DNA of 34,764 nt from Kiritimatiellales bacterium (GCA_003230915.1 QIHI01000132.1:1-34764); one strand, 5' to 3'. Positions 23,465 to 32,905 are shown, counted from the first letter of the stretch. A program made the numbers and translations. The notes: a model not told the origin generated them from the sequence alone.

Positions 23465-23491
23465 TCTAACCGTATAGGTTAGAATTTTTTC
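23465..23491 (+). terminator. Rho-independent terminator of the hydrolase gene
   Basis: TCTAACC GTATA GGTTAGA followed by ATTTTTTC: 7-bp perfect stem, 5-nt loop and a six-T tail, 76 bp after the stop codon. This is the clearest terminator in the window. Confidence 0.85.
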
Positions 23492-23812
23492 TTCCTGCCA
23501 ATGTTGTGGTAGCTCCATCAACTTTCGCTTAGCGAATATCGCCCCTGAAACAGATGTCCCCAGAGCTAGGGCGAGCATTGTATCGTATGCGGATATCCAA
23601 CGATTCTGCCCGGAACAGATTATGTACCAGGTAGCTTATGCCGATCTGGAAGTATCACCGCTCCTGACCGTTAAAGAGTTTCGCACCCCATATATTTATA
23701 GCATGGTACATGTATTCAGGCTAACGGATGTTACTTTATAGTGCCGAATTGACACTATTTATCCTAAAAAATGAGTTGATCGATTCTGCGCCTTAATGGC
23801 ACATTATTGCTC
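23492..23812. other. Gene-free stretch before the two-component pair
   Basis: About 320 bp with no gene I can support. It contains palindromes TTCGCT-T-AGCGAA (23524-23536) and ATAGTG-N9-CACTAT, an AT-rich section with TATAGT about 70 bp before the kinase start, and a near-miss sigma-54-like TGGCAC...TTGC just before the ATG. A 59-codon minus-strand frame (23399-23578) overlaps the terminator and has no ribosome site. Regulation of the kinase gene presumably lies here. Confidence 0.4.
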
Positions 23813-24997
23813 ATGAAACCGGGATTTTTTGATAAATTGGTAAATCGGCTGGATCATTTAGATTCGGGAAGTTTACAGGCCTACTTCTTGCGCTTGGCGA
23901 AAGAGAAAGGTTTGATGGAAACCATTTTCCAGGCTTTGGAAGAAGGGTTGATCGTGCTTGATGCCGAGGCGCAGATCAGCTACGCCAACCGTGCGGCCGA
24001 GCAGATGCTCGGTTTCACACTTGAAAACGCACTGGGCGTCTCGATTCAGCACTATCTCAAGGATATCCACTGGGATCTCGTACTCGACCTCGATGAATAC
24101 GAATGGAGCCAGCTTGTCCGGCGCGAGATTGAGGTGACCTATCCACAGCATCGCTTCATGGAATTCTATGTCGTTCCGCTTGCCGCCGTCGATGAGAAGG
24201 AAGAGGGTGCTGTGGTCATTTTCCGGGATGTAACCCGCGAACGCGAAAGCACCGCTGAGTCGATCGAATCCGAGCGATTGCACGCACTGAGCCTACTGGC
24301 CGCTGGTGTTGCCCACGAAATTGGAAACCCGCTCAACTCGATCAACATCCATCTCCAGTTGCTCGACCGCGAGATTGGCGATCTGATGGACGATAAGGCT
24401 AAAAAGGAGTTGAAAGAACTGGTCGATATTTCACGCAAGGAGGTGGAGCGACTCGACGCGATTATCCGCCAGTTTCTGAAAGCCCTACGTCCGTCGCTGC
24501 CGGAGCGCAAGCCGGTGAAGCTGGCCTGCTTGATCGACGAGATGCTCGAAGTGATGAAGCACGAAATCAACGACCGTCAAATGCTGGTCGAAACAGACTT
24601 TCCTGAAGACATTCCCCCCGTTGCGGTCGATGAGACGCAGGTGAAGCAGGCCTTCTTCAACGTCATCAAGAACGCGTTGCAGGCGATGGCCGACGGTGGG
24701 ATTCTCAGAATCAACATGGTTCAGTCTGATCGTTTCGTTAGTATGGTGATCGAAGACAACGGTCCCGGTATTGATCCTGAAAAGCTCGGTGCGATCTACG
24801 AACCCTTCCACACCACGAAGCCTGAAGGTACCGGCCTCGGTATGATGATTGTCCAGCGCATCATGCGCGACCACGGTGGTGAGATTGAAATCAATACCGA
24901 GCTTGAGCGCGGTACGCGGTTGACGCTGCGCTTTCCGCGGCAAGACGCACGCATTAATTTGCTGAATGCCCCGGAGAAGGAGGTCACCCATGAGTAA
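23813..24997 (+). CDS. PAS-domain sensor histidine kinase, NtrB/AtoS-like
   Basis: 394 residues from ATG 23813 (the track's TTG 23807 adds two codons; no ribosome site before either). No membrane segment, so cytoplasmic. PAS domain at ~36-145 (ALEEGLIVLDAEAQISYANRAAEQMLG). HisKA domain with phospho-accepting His168 in SLLAAGVAHEIGNPLNSI, then the HATPase: N box FFNVIKNALQAM, G1 DNGPGID, F box YEPFHTTK and G2 EGTGLGMMI. It phosphorylates its partner response regulator, which it overlaps by 8 bp. The signal is unknown. Confidence 0.92.
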   Translation: MKPGFFDKLVNRLDHLDSGSLQAYFLRLAKEKGLMETIFQALEEGLIVLDAEAQISYANRAAEQMLGFTLENALGVSIQHYLKDIHWDLVLDLDEYEWSQLVRREIEVTYPQHRFMEFYVVPLAAVDEKEEGAVVIFRDVTRERESTAESIESERLHALSLLAAGVAHEIGNPLNSINIHLQLLDREIGDLMDDKAKKELKELVDISRKEVERLDAIIRQFLKALRPSLPERKPVKLACLIDEMLEVMKHEINDRQMLVETDFPEDIPPVAVDETQVKQAFFNVIKNALQAMADGGILRINMVQSDRFVSMVIEDNGPGIDPEKLGAIYEPFHTTKPEGTGLGMMIVQRIMRDHGGEIEINTELERGTRLTLRFPRQDARINLLNAPEKEVTHE

Positions 24998-26342
24998 GCC
25001 AATCGTTCTTATTGTCGATGATGAAAAGAGCGCGCGCGATGGATTAGTGCGAGCCCTACGACAGGGCTACCGGGTCTTTGTGGCAGAGAACGGAACATCT
25101 GCGCTGGAGGTACTAGCCAGCCAGAAAATCGATGTGCTGTTGAGCGATGTCCGCATGCCGGGGATGGATGGTATTACGTTGATGCAGCGCGCGCTAGCCA
25201 ATCACCCGGGACTCATCTGCATTATTCTGACGGCCTATGGCGACGTAGAGCTGGCGGTGCAGGCGATGCAGCAAGGTGCAACAGATTTCATGACCAAACC
25301 GATCAACCTCGACAAGCTGGAGCTAGTCCTTGGTCGTGTGCTGAAGGCCAAGAGGATGGAGTTGGAAAATGAACAATTGCGTGCGCAGCTCGACGACAAG
25401 TATGGCCTGGAAAACATGGTTGGCCACTCTGCCCCGATGCAGGAAATCTTCGAAACTATCCGGCAGGTGGCCAGCTCGCGCGCGACGGTATTGATTCAGG
25501 GCGAAAGCGGAACCGGGAAGGAGCTGGTCGCCAAGGCGATCCACCAGCTGGGTTCGCGCTCGAAAGGACCGTTCGTGGCGGTACACTGCGCCGCCCTCTC
25601 GCAAAACCTGCTGGAGAGTGAATTATTTGGCCACGAAAAAGGAGCATTTACCGGCGCAATGGAGCGGCGCATCGGTCGTTTCGAGAAGGCTGACGGCGGG
25701 TCGCTGTTCCTCGACGAGATCAGCGAGATAGATGCCTCGGTACAGGTGAAAATTCTCCGAGCGCTGGAGGAGCGGCAGATCGAGCGCGTCGGTGGCGATA
25801 CACCAGTGGATGTCGATTCGCGCTTGATCGCCGCCACCAACCGCGACCTTAAAGGCATGGTCGATGAAGGCGCATTCCGCGAGGATCTGTTTTACCGTCT
25901 CTACGTCGTCGTCATCACCTTACCGCCTTTGCGAGAACGGCAGGACGACATTCTGTTGCTGCTGAACCATTTTCTGGCCGGGTTCAACGAAGAGAACGGG
26001 AAGCAGATCGAGGGTTTCACCCCAGCGGCCTACGAGATGCTATCGAGCTACGAATGGCCCGGCAACATCCGTGAGTTGCGCAACCTCGTCGAGCGCATGG
26101 TGGTACTCGCGCGCGGGAAGATGCTGGATGTGAAGGACATCCCGATACAGGTGCGCGAGCAGGCCAGCGACGGCGAGGTGCGGATCGATGCCGACCTCAC
26201 CGTCGACGAAATGGAAAAGCGGATGGTCGTCCAAGCGCTGGAAAAAACCGGCGGCAACCGTACGAAAGCGGCCGAAAAACTCGGTGTCAGCCGCCGGACA
26301 CTGCACCGCAAGCTGAACGAGTATGGCATTGGAAAGAGCTAG
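24990..26342 (+). CDS. Sigma-54-dependent response regulator, NtrC/AtoC family
   Basis: 450 residues from ATG 24990 (GAAGGAGGT 6 bp upstream; the track's 24966 ATG lies inside the kinase gene). Receiver: IVDDE, phospho-acceptor D53, LTAYGD and K103. AAA+ domain ~140-370 with Walker A GESGTGKE (171-178), GAFTGA loop 218-223 for sigma-54 contact, Walker B SLFLDEI and the RED-LFYRLYVV arginine region. Fis-type helix-turn-helix at the end (GGNRTKAAEKLGVSRRTLHRKL). Activates sigma-54 promoters when phosphorylated; its targets are unknown. It overlaps the kinase stop by 8 bp. Confidence 0.96.
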   Translation: MSKPIVLIVDDEKSARDGLVRALRQGYRVFVAENGTSALEVLASQKIDVLLSDVRMPGMDGITLMQRALANHPGLICIILTAYGDVELAVQAMQQGATDFMTKPINLDKLELVLGRVLKAKRMELENEQLRAQLDDKYGLENMVGHSAPMQEIFETIRQVASSRATVLIQGESGTGKELVAKAIHQLGSRSKGPFVAVHCAALSQNLLESELFGHEKGAFTGAMERRIGRFEKADGGSLFLDEISEIDASVQVKILRALEERQIERVGGDTPVDVDSRLIAATNRDLKGMVDEGAFREDLFYRLYVVVITLPPLRERQDDILLLLNHFLAGFNEENGKQIEGFTPAAYEMLSSYEWPGNIRELRNLVERMVVLARGKMLDVKDIPIQVREQASDGEVRIDADLTVDEMEKRMVVQALEKTGGNRTKAAEKLGVSRRTLHRKLNEYGIGKS

Positions 26343-26440
26343 GAGTCTGGTAGATACACAAAGCAACGATGTTGAGATCGGCCAAGAGCAATTAAAAAAA
26401 GAGCCTCTCCATATGCCCTCTAATATGAAAGGAGAAAACC

Positions 26441-26980
26441 ATGTTGAAACGTGATGAAGCGGCGTTGGTATTTATTGATGTGCAGGGGAAGCTGCATGGA
26501 ATCATGGATGGGAAGGAGGTGCTTGATGGCAACCTGACGCGGATGATCGAGTGCGCGAAGCTGCTGGAGATTCCGATTGTTGGCACGGAGCAAATTCCCG
26601 AAAAGCTCGGCCCGACCACCGAACTATTTAAATCGTTGCTTGCCGATATTCCAATGATTGGAAAATCGGCTTTCAGCTGTTGTGGTGAGCCAAAGTTTAT
26701 GGAGGCTTTTCAGGCTTTGAGGAAACCACAGGCGATACTTATCGGGATCGAGGCTCATGTCTGCGTCTACCAAACCGCCCTCGATTTGCTTGAGGATGGA
26801 ATCGAAGTGTTTGTGGTGGCCGATGCGGTATCGTCGCGTACTCTCGAAAACAAAGCGCTGGCACTGCAGGCCATGCACGATGCCGGGGCAAAGGTGCTTC
26901 CGGCTGAAACCATTCTATTTGCTTTGCTGCGCGATGCCGCCGACCCGCACTTTAAGGGATTGCTCAAATTGATCAAATAG
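26441..26980 (+). CDS. Isochorismatase-fold cysteine hydrolase
   Basis: 179 residues; AAAGGAG 6 bp before the ATG. Catalytic triad visible: Asp13 (VFIDVQG), Lys75 (GKSAFSC) and Cys108 (GIEAHVCV), with the cis-peptide motif of the family in GIEAHVC. YcaC/nicotinamidase-like enzymes hydrolyse amide or similar bonds; the substrate cannot be assigned. A cytoplasmic enzyme. The following pterin dehydratase gene starts 80 bp downstream. Confidence 0.88.
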   Translation: MLKRDEAALVFIDVQGKLHGIMDGKEVLDGNLTRMIECAKLLEIPIVGTEQIPEKLGPTTELFKSLLADIPMIGKSAFSCCGEPKFMEAFQALRKPQAILIGIEAHVCVYQTALDLLEDGIEVFVVADAVSSRTLENKALALQAMHDAGAKVLPAETILFALLRDAADPHFKGLLKLIK

Positions 26981-27059
26981 GGGAATCGCTCATGGAATGG
27001 GTACTTTCCTTTTCGCGAATCCGCGCTACAGTCCCGTCGTTGAACGGAGGGACATTGCA

Positions 27060-27395
27060 ATGAGTACGTATAAATTGACGGATAAGCGGTGCAAACCGTG
27101 CGAGGGCGGCGTTGCGCCGTTGACTCTGAAAAAGGCCGATGTGCTGCTGGCGCACCTTGATGACTGGTTGCACGAGGGTTGTGAAATCAAGAAGACTTTT
27201 ACCTTTAAGAACTACTATCGGACGATGGCGTTTGTGAATGCGGCGGCCTATGTTTCGCATGGTGAGGATCATCATCCGGATATGCTAGTGGGTTATAAAA
27301 CCTGCACCGTGACCTACACTACGCATGCGATCGGCGGGCTATCGGAGAACGATTTCATCTGCGCCGCCAAGCTGGACGAGCTCTACGCTTCGTAG
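27060..27395 (+). CDS. phhB: 4a-hydroxytetrahydrobiopterin dehydratase (pterin-4a-carbinolamine dehydratase)
   Basis: 111 residues from ATG 27060 with GGAGG 9 bp upstream. The track's longer ORF (26997) adds unrelated residues. Typical opening YKLTDKRCKPCEGGVAPL; catalytic region FVNAAAYVSHGEDHHPDML with the His pair (HH) and later His; C-terminal GGLSENDFICAAKLDEL. The enzyme dehydrates 4a-hydroxytetrahydropterin for cofactor recycling by aromatic amino-acid hydroxylases; no hydroxylase gene is adjacent. Its 3' end overlaps the convergent YcgN-like gene by 13 bp. Confidence 0.95.
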   Translation: MSTYKLTDKRCKPCEGGVAPLTLKKADVLLAHLDDWLHEGCEIKKTFTFKNYYRTMAFVNAAAYVSHGEDHHPDMLVGYKTCTVTYTTHAIGGLSENDFICAAKLDELYAS

Positions 27396-27814
27396 ACGAT
27401 GTATTTTTTGAGGTCGTTGCCCGCGAGGAATTCGGGGATGAGCTTCTTGCGGGCGGAGGCGCCGTGGGCGTGGACAGAGGCGGGATCTTTCGTGATGAGC
27501 GGGTGCCAGTCAGGTAGGGGCTTGCCTTCGGCCATCAGGCGGTAGGCGCAGGTGTCGGGCATCCACTGGAAGTGTTCTGGGTGGTCGGTCGAGAGTACGG
27601 CACAATCGGGAACGGTTTCGTGGCGGTTGAGATAGTCGGTGCAGCGGCAGGAGTTGACATCGAGCATGCGGCAGGCGACGTAGGTGTAGTGGACTTCGCC
27701 AGTGTCCTCATCTTCCAGTTTGTGGACACAGCATTTTGCGCAACCGTCGCAAAGGGATTCCCATTCGGTTTCGTTCAGTTCGTGGAGTTTCTTAGTTTCC
27801 CAGAAGGGGGGCAT
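27383..27814 (-). CDS. YcgN-like cysteine-cluster protein (UPF0260)
   Basis: 143 residues from ATG 27814 (GGGAGG in the coupling sequence GGGAGGATGACATG; 1 bp after the upstream TGA). Cysteines cluster as CDGCAKCC (N-terminal), CRMLDVNSCRCTDY, PDCAVL and DTCAYRL, matching YcgN/YkgJ-type proteins that probably bind metal or an Fe-S cluster. The role is unknown. It overlaps phhB 3' end to 3' end by 13 bp. Coupled to the hybrid kinase gene. Confidence 0.85.
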   Translation of the reverse strand: MPPFWETKKLHELNETEWESLCDGCAKCCVHKLEDEDTGEVHYTYVACRMLDVNSCRCTDYLNRHETVPDCAVLSTDHPEHFQWMPDTCAYRLMAEGKPLPDWHPLITKDPASVHAHGASARKKLIPEFLAGNDLKKYIVYEA

Positions 27815-27815
27815 G

Positions 27816-30293
27816 TCATCCTCCCGCATATTTGTTGATTAGCGCAACGAGATCCTTGCGACTGACGGGCTTGGAAATATAGTCGTTCATGCCGCCGTCG
27901 AGGCATTTTTTCCGATCATCCTTCATGGCGTGAGCTGTGATGGCAATGATGGGGATTTGTGCAATATCGCTGTGCATGGCACGGATGCGGGCGGTAGCTT
28001 CAAAACCATCCATGACGGGCATCTGACAATCCATCAAGACGACGTCGTAGGTATCCTTTCGGATCTGTTGGATAGCATCTTGCCCATTTCCGGCAATATC
28101 CACCAGACAACCGGCTTTACGCAGGATGGCCGCGGCAACCTGTTGATTGACCTTGTTGTCTTCAACCAGCAGAACTTTTACGCCTGGACGAAGCAGGATT
28201 TCCACATGATCTCCGCGCGGCTTTTTGGGTTCCGCCGGATGGTTGGCAGGAGAGAGGGCGAGGTTGAAGAAAAAAGTGGATCCGCGACCGGAGGAACTGA
28301 TCAGCCCGATCTTTCCCCCCATTAGTTCGATGAGCTGTTTGCAGATGGCCAGTCCGAGGCCGGTGCCGCCATACATCCGTTTGGCGGATCCATCGACCTG
28401 CGTGAATTTTTCAAAGATGGAGGCTTGTTGCTCCTTGGGAATGCCGATGCCAGTGTCAATAATCTGGAAATAGAGATCACCGCCCGAGCCGCTCGATTGA
28501 CGTTCGATGTTGAGAGCCACCGAGCCTTGGTGGGTGAATTTAATGGCGTTGCCCACGAGATTGACCAGCACCTGCTCCAGAAGGCCTTCGTCGCCGACGA
28601 CGTAGAGTGGCACATCATCTTGACAGGCGCAGTGGATTTTGATGCCGTTCTGCTTGGCTTCGGATTGGAATCGTAGATGAATATTTTTGCACATTTCTCG
28701 CAGGTCGAGAGACGACTCGCGAACATCCATCTGACCCGCTTCAATTTTAGAAATATCGAGCACGTGGTTAATGATGTTTAGCAGGCCATTGGTCGATTGC
28801 AGGATGGTATCGGTACAATTTTCTTGCTCGACGGAGAGCGAGGTGTCGGCCAACAGTTCTGCCATGCCGACGATCCCGTTGAGAGGTGTACGAATTTCGT
28901 GGCTCATGTTGGCGAGGAACTCGCTTTTGGCCCGACTGGCATTTTCGGCGATCTCCCGGGCCTGCTCCGCCATTTCCTTGGAATCCTCTGCCATTTGGCG
29001 GGCGGCGTGAATTTTTCCCTCTGCTTCTTTGCGCAGGGCGATGTCGCGGGAGTGGAGTTGGAGTACTTTCTGTCCGTCTAGCGTAAGCAGTGTTCCGGTC
29101 ATCTCGACCGGGGTAACTGATCCGTCGGAGGCCATGCTGGAGCCTTCGCATTGCTTCAGCTCGCCGGAGAACCACATGCGCATATTGTCGTCCACGGAGT
29201 TATGGAAGGTGGACGGAACCAGATCATATACGGTCTTAGAGAGCAGCTCGTTTTTCTTCATTTTCACAGATTTACAGGCGCGTGAGTTGGAGGCGACGAT
29301 GGTTCCTTTCCGGTCAAGGATGAAAACGGCATCCGGGGAATTTTCAAAAAACTGACGTAGCCGCTCTTCGCTTTCGGCGTGCTGCCGCGTACGTTCCTTC
29401 ACCTTCCGATGCAGATTACGGTTCCAGAGCAGGATCATCAAAATGGTGCCGACCACCGCCAGCGCAACCCCTGATACGATGAGCAGGTAGGCCCGCAAGG
29501 GCGGGCGGTGCTGTGCGTATTCCGAGCCGAGCCATTTTCCCTGAATTCTATAGAGCGTTCCATTTTGCTGCGCATGGGCAATACCCTTGTTGATGATTCC
29601 GCGCAGCATGTCGTCGCCATCCCGTACAGCCATGCAGAGCCGGGTAGTAAAGAGCGGGTCGCCAACCGCTTTGAGATCGTTCGACTCTGCGGCAACGAGG
29701 TGGTGATGAGCCACCAACTCGTTGCCGATCATGGCGTCGGCCTCCCCAGCCATTACGAGAGCGATACTTTCCTTGATCGTCGACACGAATTTAATTTCGC
29801 ACATTACCTTGTTTCGCTGGAGAATTTCTAAGACATGACTAGAGGCCATGATGGCGACGCGCTGGCCCTCCAGATCTGAAATCTCCCTGATCACTTCATT
29901 ATCGCTACGTACGAATAGGGTGATTGGAGTCGTTTTGAGGAGGGAGGAGAAATCGAATTCATCGTTGCGTTCCGAGGTCTGGACAAGGGAGGTCATGGCA
30001 TCCACCTCCCCCGTACGCAGGAGTTCGAGGGCTTCGGACAGTGGAGCAGGTTCGAACCGAATTTTGAAGCCCATATAGGCGGCCATCCACTGAGCCAGCT
30101 CAACATTCATTCCACTCAATTGTTTTTTGCGAGCGAACTCGAACGGGGCATAGTTCGGTTGCACTGCAAATACAATTTCACCCTTGGCCTTAAGGTATTC
30201 ATATTCCTCGGCGCTCAATGGAGCGGCCTGCAAATTTCCGGAAAGCAGGACAATTCCGCCGAGGATGAACAGTCTATGGAATATAATTTTCAT
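27816..30293 (-). CDS. BvgS-like hybrid histidine kinase with a periplasmic solute-binding sensor
   Basis: 825 residues from ATG 30293 (MKIIFHRLFILGGIVLLSGNLQAA, signal peptide). Order: periplasmic SBP_bac_3 domain (~30-262, EIVFAVQPNYAPFEFARKKQLSGMNVE), transmembrane helix (~268-292), PAS (~312-420), HisKA with His465 (NMSHEIRTPLNGI), HATPase (GNAIKFTHQG, DTGIGIPKE, GGTGLGLAI), REC with phospho-acceptor Asp755 (MDCQMPVMDG) and K near the end (SKPVS). Like BvgS/EvgS, it should bind an amino acid or similar solute outside and phosphorylate itself internally. There is no separate response regulator nearby. The final TGA is coupled to the YcgN-like start. Confidence 0.93.
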   Translation of the reverse strand: MKIIFHRLFILGGIVLLSGNLQAAPLSAEEYEYLKAKGEIVFAVQPNYAPFEFARKKQLSGMNVELAQWMAAYMGFKIRFEPAPLSEALELLRTGEVDAMTSLVQTSERNDEFDFSSLLKTTPITLFVRSDNEVIREISDLEGQRVAIMASSHVLEILQRNKVMCEIKFVSTIKESIALVMAGEADAMIGNELVAHHHLVAAESNDLKAVGDPLFTTRLCMAVRDGDDMLRGIINKGIAHAQQNGTLYRIQGKWLGSEYAQHRPPLRAYLLIVSGVALAVVGTILMILLWNRNLHRKVKERTRQHAESEERLRQFFENSPDAVFILDRKGTIVASNSRACKSVKMKKNELLSKTVYDLVPSTFHNSVDDNMRMWFSGELKQCEGSSMASDGSVTPVEMTGTLLTLDGQKVLQLHSRDIALRKEAEGKIHAARQMAEDSKEMAEQAREIAENASRAKSEFLANMSHEIRTPLNGIVGMAELLADTSLSVEQENCTDTILQSTNGLLNIINHVLDISKIEAGQMDVRESSLDLREMCKNIHLRFQSEAKQNGIKIHCACQDDVPLYVVGDEGLLEQVLVNLVGNAIKFTHQGSVALNIERQSSGSGGDLYFQIIDTGIGIPKEQQASIFEKFTQVDGSAKRMYGGTGLGLAICKQLIELMGGKIGLISSSGRGSTFFFNLALSPANHPAEPKKPRGDHVEILLRPGVKVLLVEDNKVNQQVAAAILRKAGCLVDIAGNGQDAIQQIRKDTYDVVLMDCQMPVMDGFEATARIRAMHSDIAQIPIIAITAHAMKDDRKKCLDGGMNDYISKPVSRKDLVALINKYAGG

Positions 30294-30415
30294 ACAGGTC
30301 TTAAGAAGCGCCTCACTATATGGTTTGGCAGGGAGTCGGCAAACAAAAATATGGTTCCGAATCATGTGGCTTTGCCTTTAATGCAGAGGGTGATTCTTCT
30401 AGGATCTTCCGTGTT

Positions 30416-30898
30416 ATGGTCGAACTTAAGAAGGTAGCCTATGTGATGCAACGGTTCTTTCCCGAAAAATGGGGAGGTACCGAGAGTGTGGTTTTCAACT
30501 TTTCGCGGGAGCTCATCCGGCAAGGAATTTAGAGTAAAAAAAATTGTACCGACATGTTTTCCGCATCTGGAGATCCCTCTTTTGAACACGTTCTAATTCG
30601 GCGATTCCGCTATCTCGTGGTTCGGGCTCTCTTCGGCGGTGAAGGAAAAATACCTGTCGCTCATCCACACGCACGTACAGCAGTCGGCTGGGCAGCGGGG
30701 TTGCCGGTGCTAGCTAATCGGGTCGGCGGGATTCCGGGCTTTACGACCAACCGGGAAAATATTCTTTTGGCGGAAAAGGACGGCGAAGCGGCACTGGTCG
30801 AACGGATGGGGGAGCTTGCGGATGAGCCGAGCTTACGAAAAAGCCTTGTGGTAGCCGCGCGGGTGCAGAAAATCCACGATTTTATTTTACGTGATTAA
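30416..30898 (+). pseudogene. Glycosyltransferase remnant (GT4-like) with an amber codon and a central deletion
   Basis: One continuous frame is broken only by TAG at 30530. The first 38 codons (KVAYVMQRFFPEKWGGTESVVFNFSRELIRQGI) are the N-terminal Rossmann start of a family 4 glycosyltransferase. After the TAG the same frame resumes SKKNCTDMFSASGDPSFEHVLIRRFRY, typical of the next segment. A large in-frame gap then leads directly to the C-terminal end AAGLPVLANRVGGIPGFTTNRENILLAEKDGEAALVERMGELADEPSLRK, the donor-binding part. The central ~200 residues are missing. The reading frame is preserved through the deletion. Probably once made a surface polysaccharide. Distinct from the ORFs in the track, which show only the two halves. 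Confidence 0.75.
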
Positions 30899-30970
30899 GA
30901 CTGGCGACAGCGCGCGTTTTTAATCAATATACGCTCTTTTCGACCCATAAAGATGAAAGGCGGGACTCGT

Positions 30971-31222
30971 ATGCCTCATAAGGAAATAAAGAAACAGATC
31001 GGCGAACTTAAAAACGAACTGGAACAAACAGCGCGGGAAACCGGATTTCTCGAAGAGAAACTGGAGCAGGCTCGTGAGGGAATTGAACGCTATACCCCCG
31101 AAGCCGTTCAGGATTTTGCAGAAACCCTCCAGCGCGAGGCCGAAGCCTTTGAAGTCGAACATCCCCGCATTACCGCCCTCATCAACCAGATAACGACCGC
31201 GCTGAGCAACCTCGGAATTTAA
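30971..31222 (+). CDS. DUF4404-like small coiled-coil protein
   Basis: 83 residues from ATG 30971 (the track's 30953 start is less well supported). Entirely helical and charged, with heptad-like spacing in IKKQIGELKNELEQTARETGFLEEKLEQAREGIERY, and a C-terminal HPRITALINQITTALSNLGI that matches the DUF4404 pattern (protein sometimes called a 'chromosome partitioning' protein in databases, without evidence). It ends 12 bp upstream of the UDP-glucose dehydrogenase and is probably co-transcribed. Function unknown. Confidence 0.75.
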   Translation: MPHKEIKKQIGELKNELEQTARETGFLEEKLEQAREGIERYTPEAVQDFAETLQREAEAFEVEHPRITALINQITTALSNLGI

Positions 31223-31234
31223 CGGAGAAATTGA

Positions 31235-32605
31235 ATGACAAAAATTTGCTGCATTGGAGCCGGCTATGTCGGTGGCCCCACCATGGCGATGATCGCCAAG
31301 AAATGCCCGAACATTCAGGTTACGGTCGTGGACATCAATGAAAAGCGGATCGCCGCCTGGCAGTCCGATGACCTCCCGATCTACGAACCTGGACTCGACG
31401 AAGTCGTCAAAGAAGCACTGGGCCGCAATCTCTTTTTCTCCACCGAAGTCGATCAAGGTATCATCGATGCCGACATTGTTTTTGTGAGCGTGAATACGCC
31501 CACCAAAACCTTTGGCGAAGGTGCGGGCTGCGCATCCGACCTCCAATACTGGGAACTCTGCGCCCGTCGCATTAAGGAGGTTTCCACCTCCGATAAGATT
31601 ATCGTCGAAAAGAGCACCCTGCCGGTTCGTACCGCCGAGGCGATGGAGCGTGTACTGCATAGCGGCCAGAGCACCGTTCATTTCGAAGTTCTTTCGAATC
31701 CCGAATTCCTCGCCGAAGGCACGGCGGTTGCCGATCTGGAAAATCCTGACCGCGTATTGATCGGCGGGCACGAAACCCCGTCCGGCCAAAAGGCTTTGCA
31801 GACGCTGGTCGAGATCTATTCCAACTGGATCCCGCGCGAGCGTATTCTTACCGCGAACGTCTGGTCGGCTGAGCTTTCTAAACTTACGGCCAATGCCTTC
31901 CTTGCGCAGCGCGTTAGCTCCATTAACGCCATCTCTGCCCTGTGTGAAGCCACCGAGGCCGATGTCAGCGAAGTCGCGCACGCCATCGGAACCGACAGCC
32001 GTATCGGCCCCAAATTCCTCAAGGCCAGTATCGGCTTCGGCGGCTCCTGCTTTAAAAAGGATATTCTCAACCTCGTCTACCTCTGCGAAAGCTATGGCCT
32101 TCAAGAACCGGCCGACTATTGGCGGCAGGTGGTCACCATGAACGAGTATCAGGAAATGCGCTTTGTTCGCAATATGCTGCACAGCATGTTCAATACAATT
32201 GCTGGCAAGCGCATTGCCATCTTCGGTTTTGCCTTCAAGGCCGATACCGGCGACACCCGCGAGAGTCCAGCCATCAAGGTATGCCGGGAGTTAGCGGCAG
32301 AGCGCGCAAGCGTCGTGGTGTCCGATCCGAAGGCGATCGAAAATGCCAAGATTGAATTGGCGGAAGAGCTTGAGCAGATGGAGTTCGAAGAAGATCCCTA
32401 CGCCGCCGCCAATGGGGCACATGCCGTAGCCATCCTGACCGATTGGAAGGAGTATAAAGAACTGGACTACCAGCGGGTCTATGATTCGATGGCCAAGCCC
32501 GCCTTTATCTTCGATGGCCGCAACATGCTCGACCACCAAGCGCTCTTCGACATTGGCTTCGAGGTCTATTCCATCGGCAAAGGCCGCAAGACCCACCTGA
32601 AATAA
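31235..32605 (+). CDS. ugd: UDP-glucose 6-dehydrogenase
   Basis: 456 residues; CGGAGA 7 bp before the ATG. NAD-binding Rossmann start [19 protein letters not shown]; catalytic Cys272 in the signature [10 protein letters not shown]; Lys in [20 protein letters not shown]. Oxidises UDP-glucose twice to UDP-glucuronate. The long insert-containing form resembles animal/plant enzymes more than the short bacterial ones. It supplies UDP-GlcA for polysaccharide. Adjacent to the decayed glycosyltransferase, suggesting a former exopolysaccharide region. Convergent with the glutaredoxin gene. Confidence 0.95.
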   Translation: MTKICCIGAGYVGGPTMAMIAKKCPNIQVTVVDINEKRIAAWQSDDLPIYEPGLDEVVKEALGRNLFFSTEVDQGIIDADIVFVSVNTPTKTFGEGAGCASDLQYWELCARRIKEVSTSDKIIVEKSTLPVRTAEAMERVLHSGQSTVHFEVLSNPEFLAEGTAVADLENPDRVLIGGHETPSGQKALQTLVEIYSNWIPRERILTANVWSAELSKLTANAFLAQRVSSINAISALCEATEADVSEVAHAIGTDSRIGPKFLKASIGFGGSCFKKDILNLVYLCESYGLQEPADYWRQVVTMNEYQEMRFVRNMLHSMFNTIAGKRIAIFGFAFKADTGDTRESPAIKVCRELAAERASVVVSDPKAIENAKIELAEELEQMEFEEDPYAAANGAHAVAILTDWKEYKELDYQRVYDSMAKPAFIFDGRNMLDHQALFDIGFEVYSIGKGRKTHLK

Positions 32606-32623
32606 TTGAACAAGGTAGAGGGA

Positions 32624-32905
32624 TCAGTTTAATAGTCTATCGATTTCACCGGACTCGATCAGAGATTCTAGTTTGCGCCAGCCCCCAATATAGCGTTGCC
32701 CAATGAATATTTGGGGGACAAATTCGACTTCCCCGCCGCAGCGCCGGTACATTTCTCGTGTAGTCTCAGAGTCGATAAAGGTATCTGAATCCTCATCATA
32801 CTCAATGGCGTAGGCTGTGAAGGTTACGCCCCGTCGATAGAAAAATAGGATGGCTTCGGTGCAGAGATCGCAGGTCTGTGAATAATAGATATCAACGTTG
32901 TTCAT
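32624..32905 (-). CDS. Glutaredoxin-like protein
   Basis: 93 residues with active site TCDLC (Cys12, Cys15), a CxxC variant of the CPYC dithiol, the cis-Pro in VPQIFIGQRYIGGW and the GG glutathione-binding turn. A thiol-disulfide oxidoreductase; the DL dipeptide in place of PY may shift its redox behaviour. An inserted acidic loop (YDEDSDTFIDSETT) is longer than in E. coli Grx3. It stands alone. Confidence 0.9.
   Translation of the reverse strand: MNNVDIYYSQTCDLCTEAILFFYRRGVTFTAYAIEYDEDSDTFIDSETTREMYRRCGGEVEFVPQIFIGQRYIGGWRKLESLIESGEIDRLLN

Noticed and set aside
23399-23578. 59-codon minus-strand ORF (MLALALGTSVSGAIFAKRK...)
   Set aside because: It has no ribosome site, overlaps the terminator of the preceding gene, and a plus-strand frame is equally open over the same stretch.
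23795-23812. TGGCAC...TTGC resembling a sigma-54 promoter before the kinase gene
   Set aside because: The GG-to-GC spacing is one base short of the strict sigma-54 geometry and the motif abuts the start codon.
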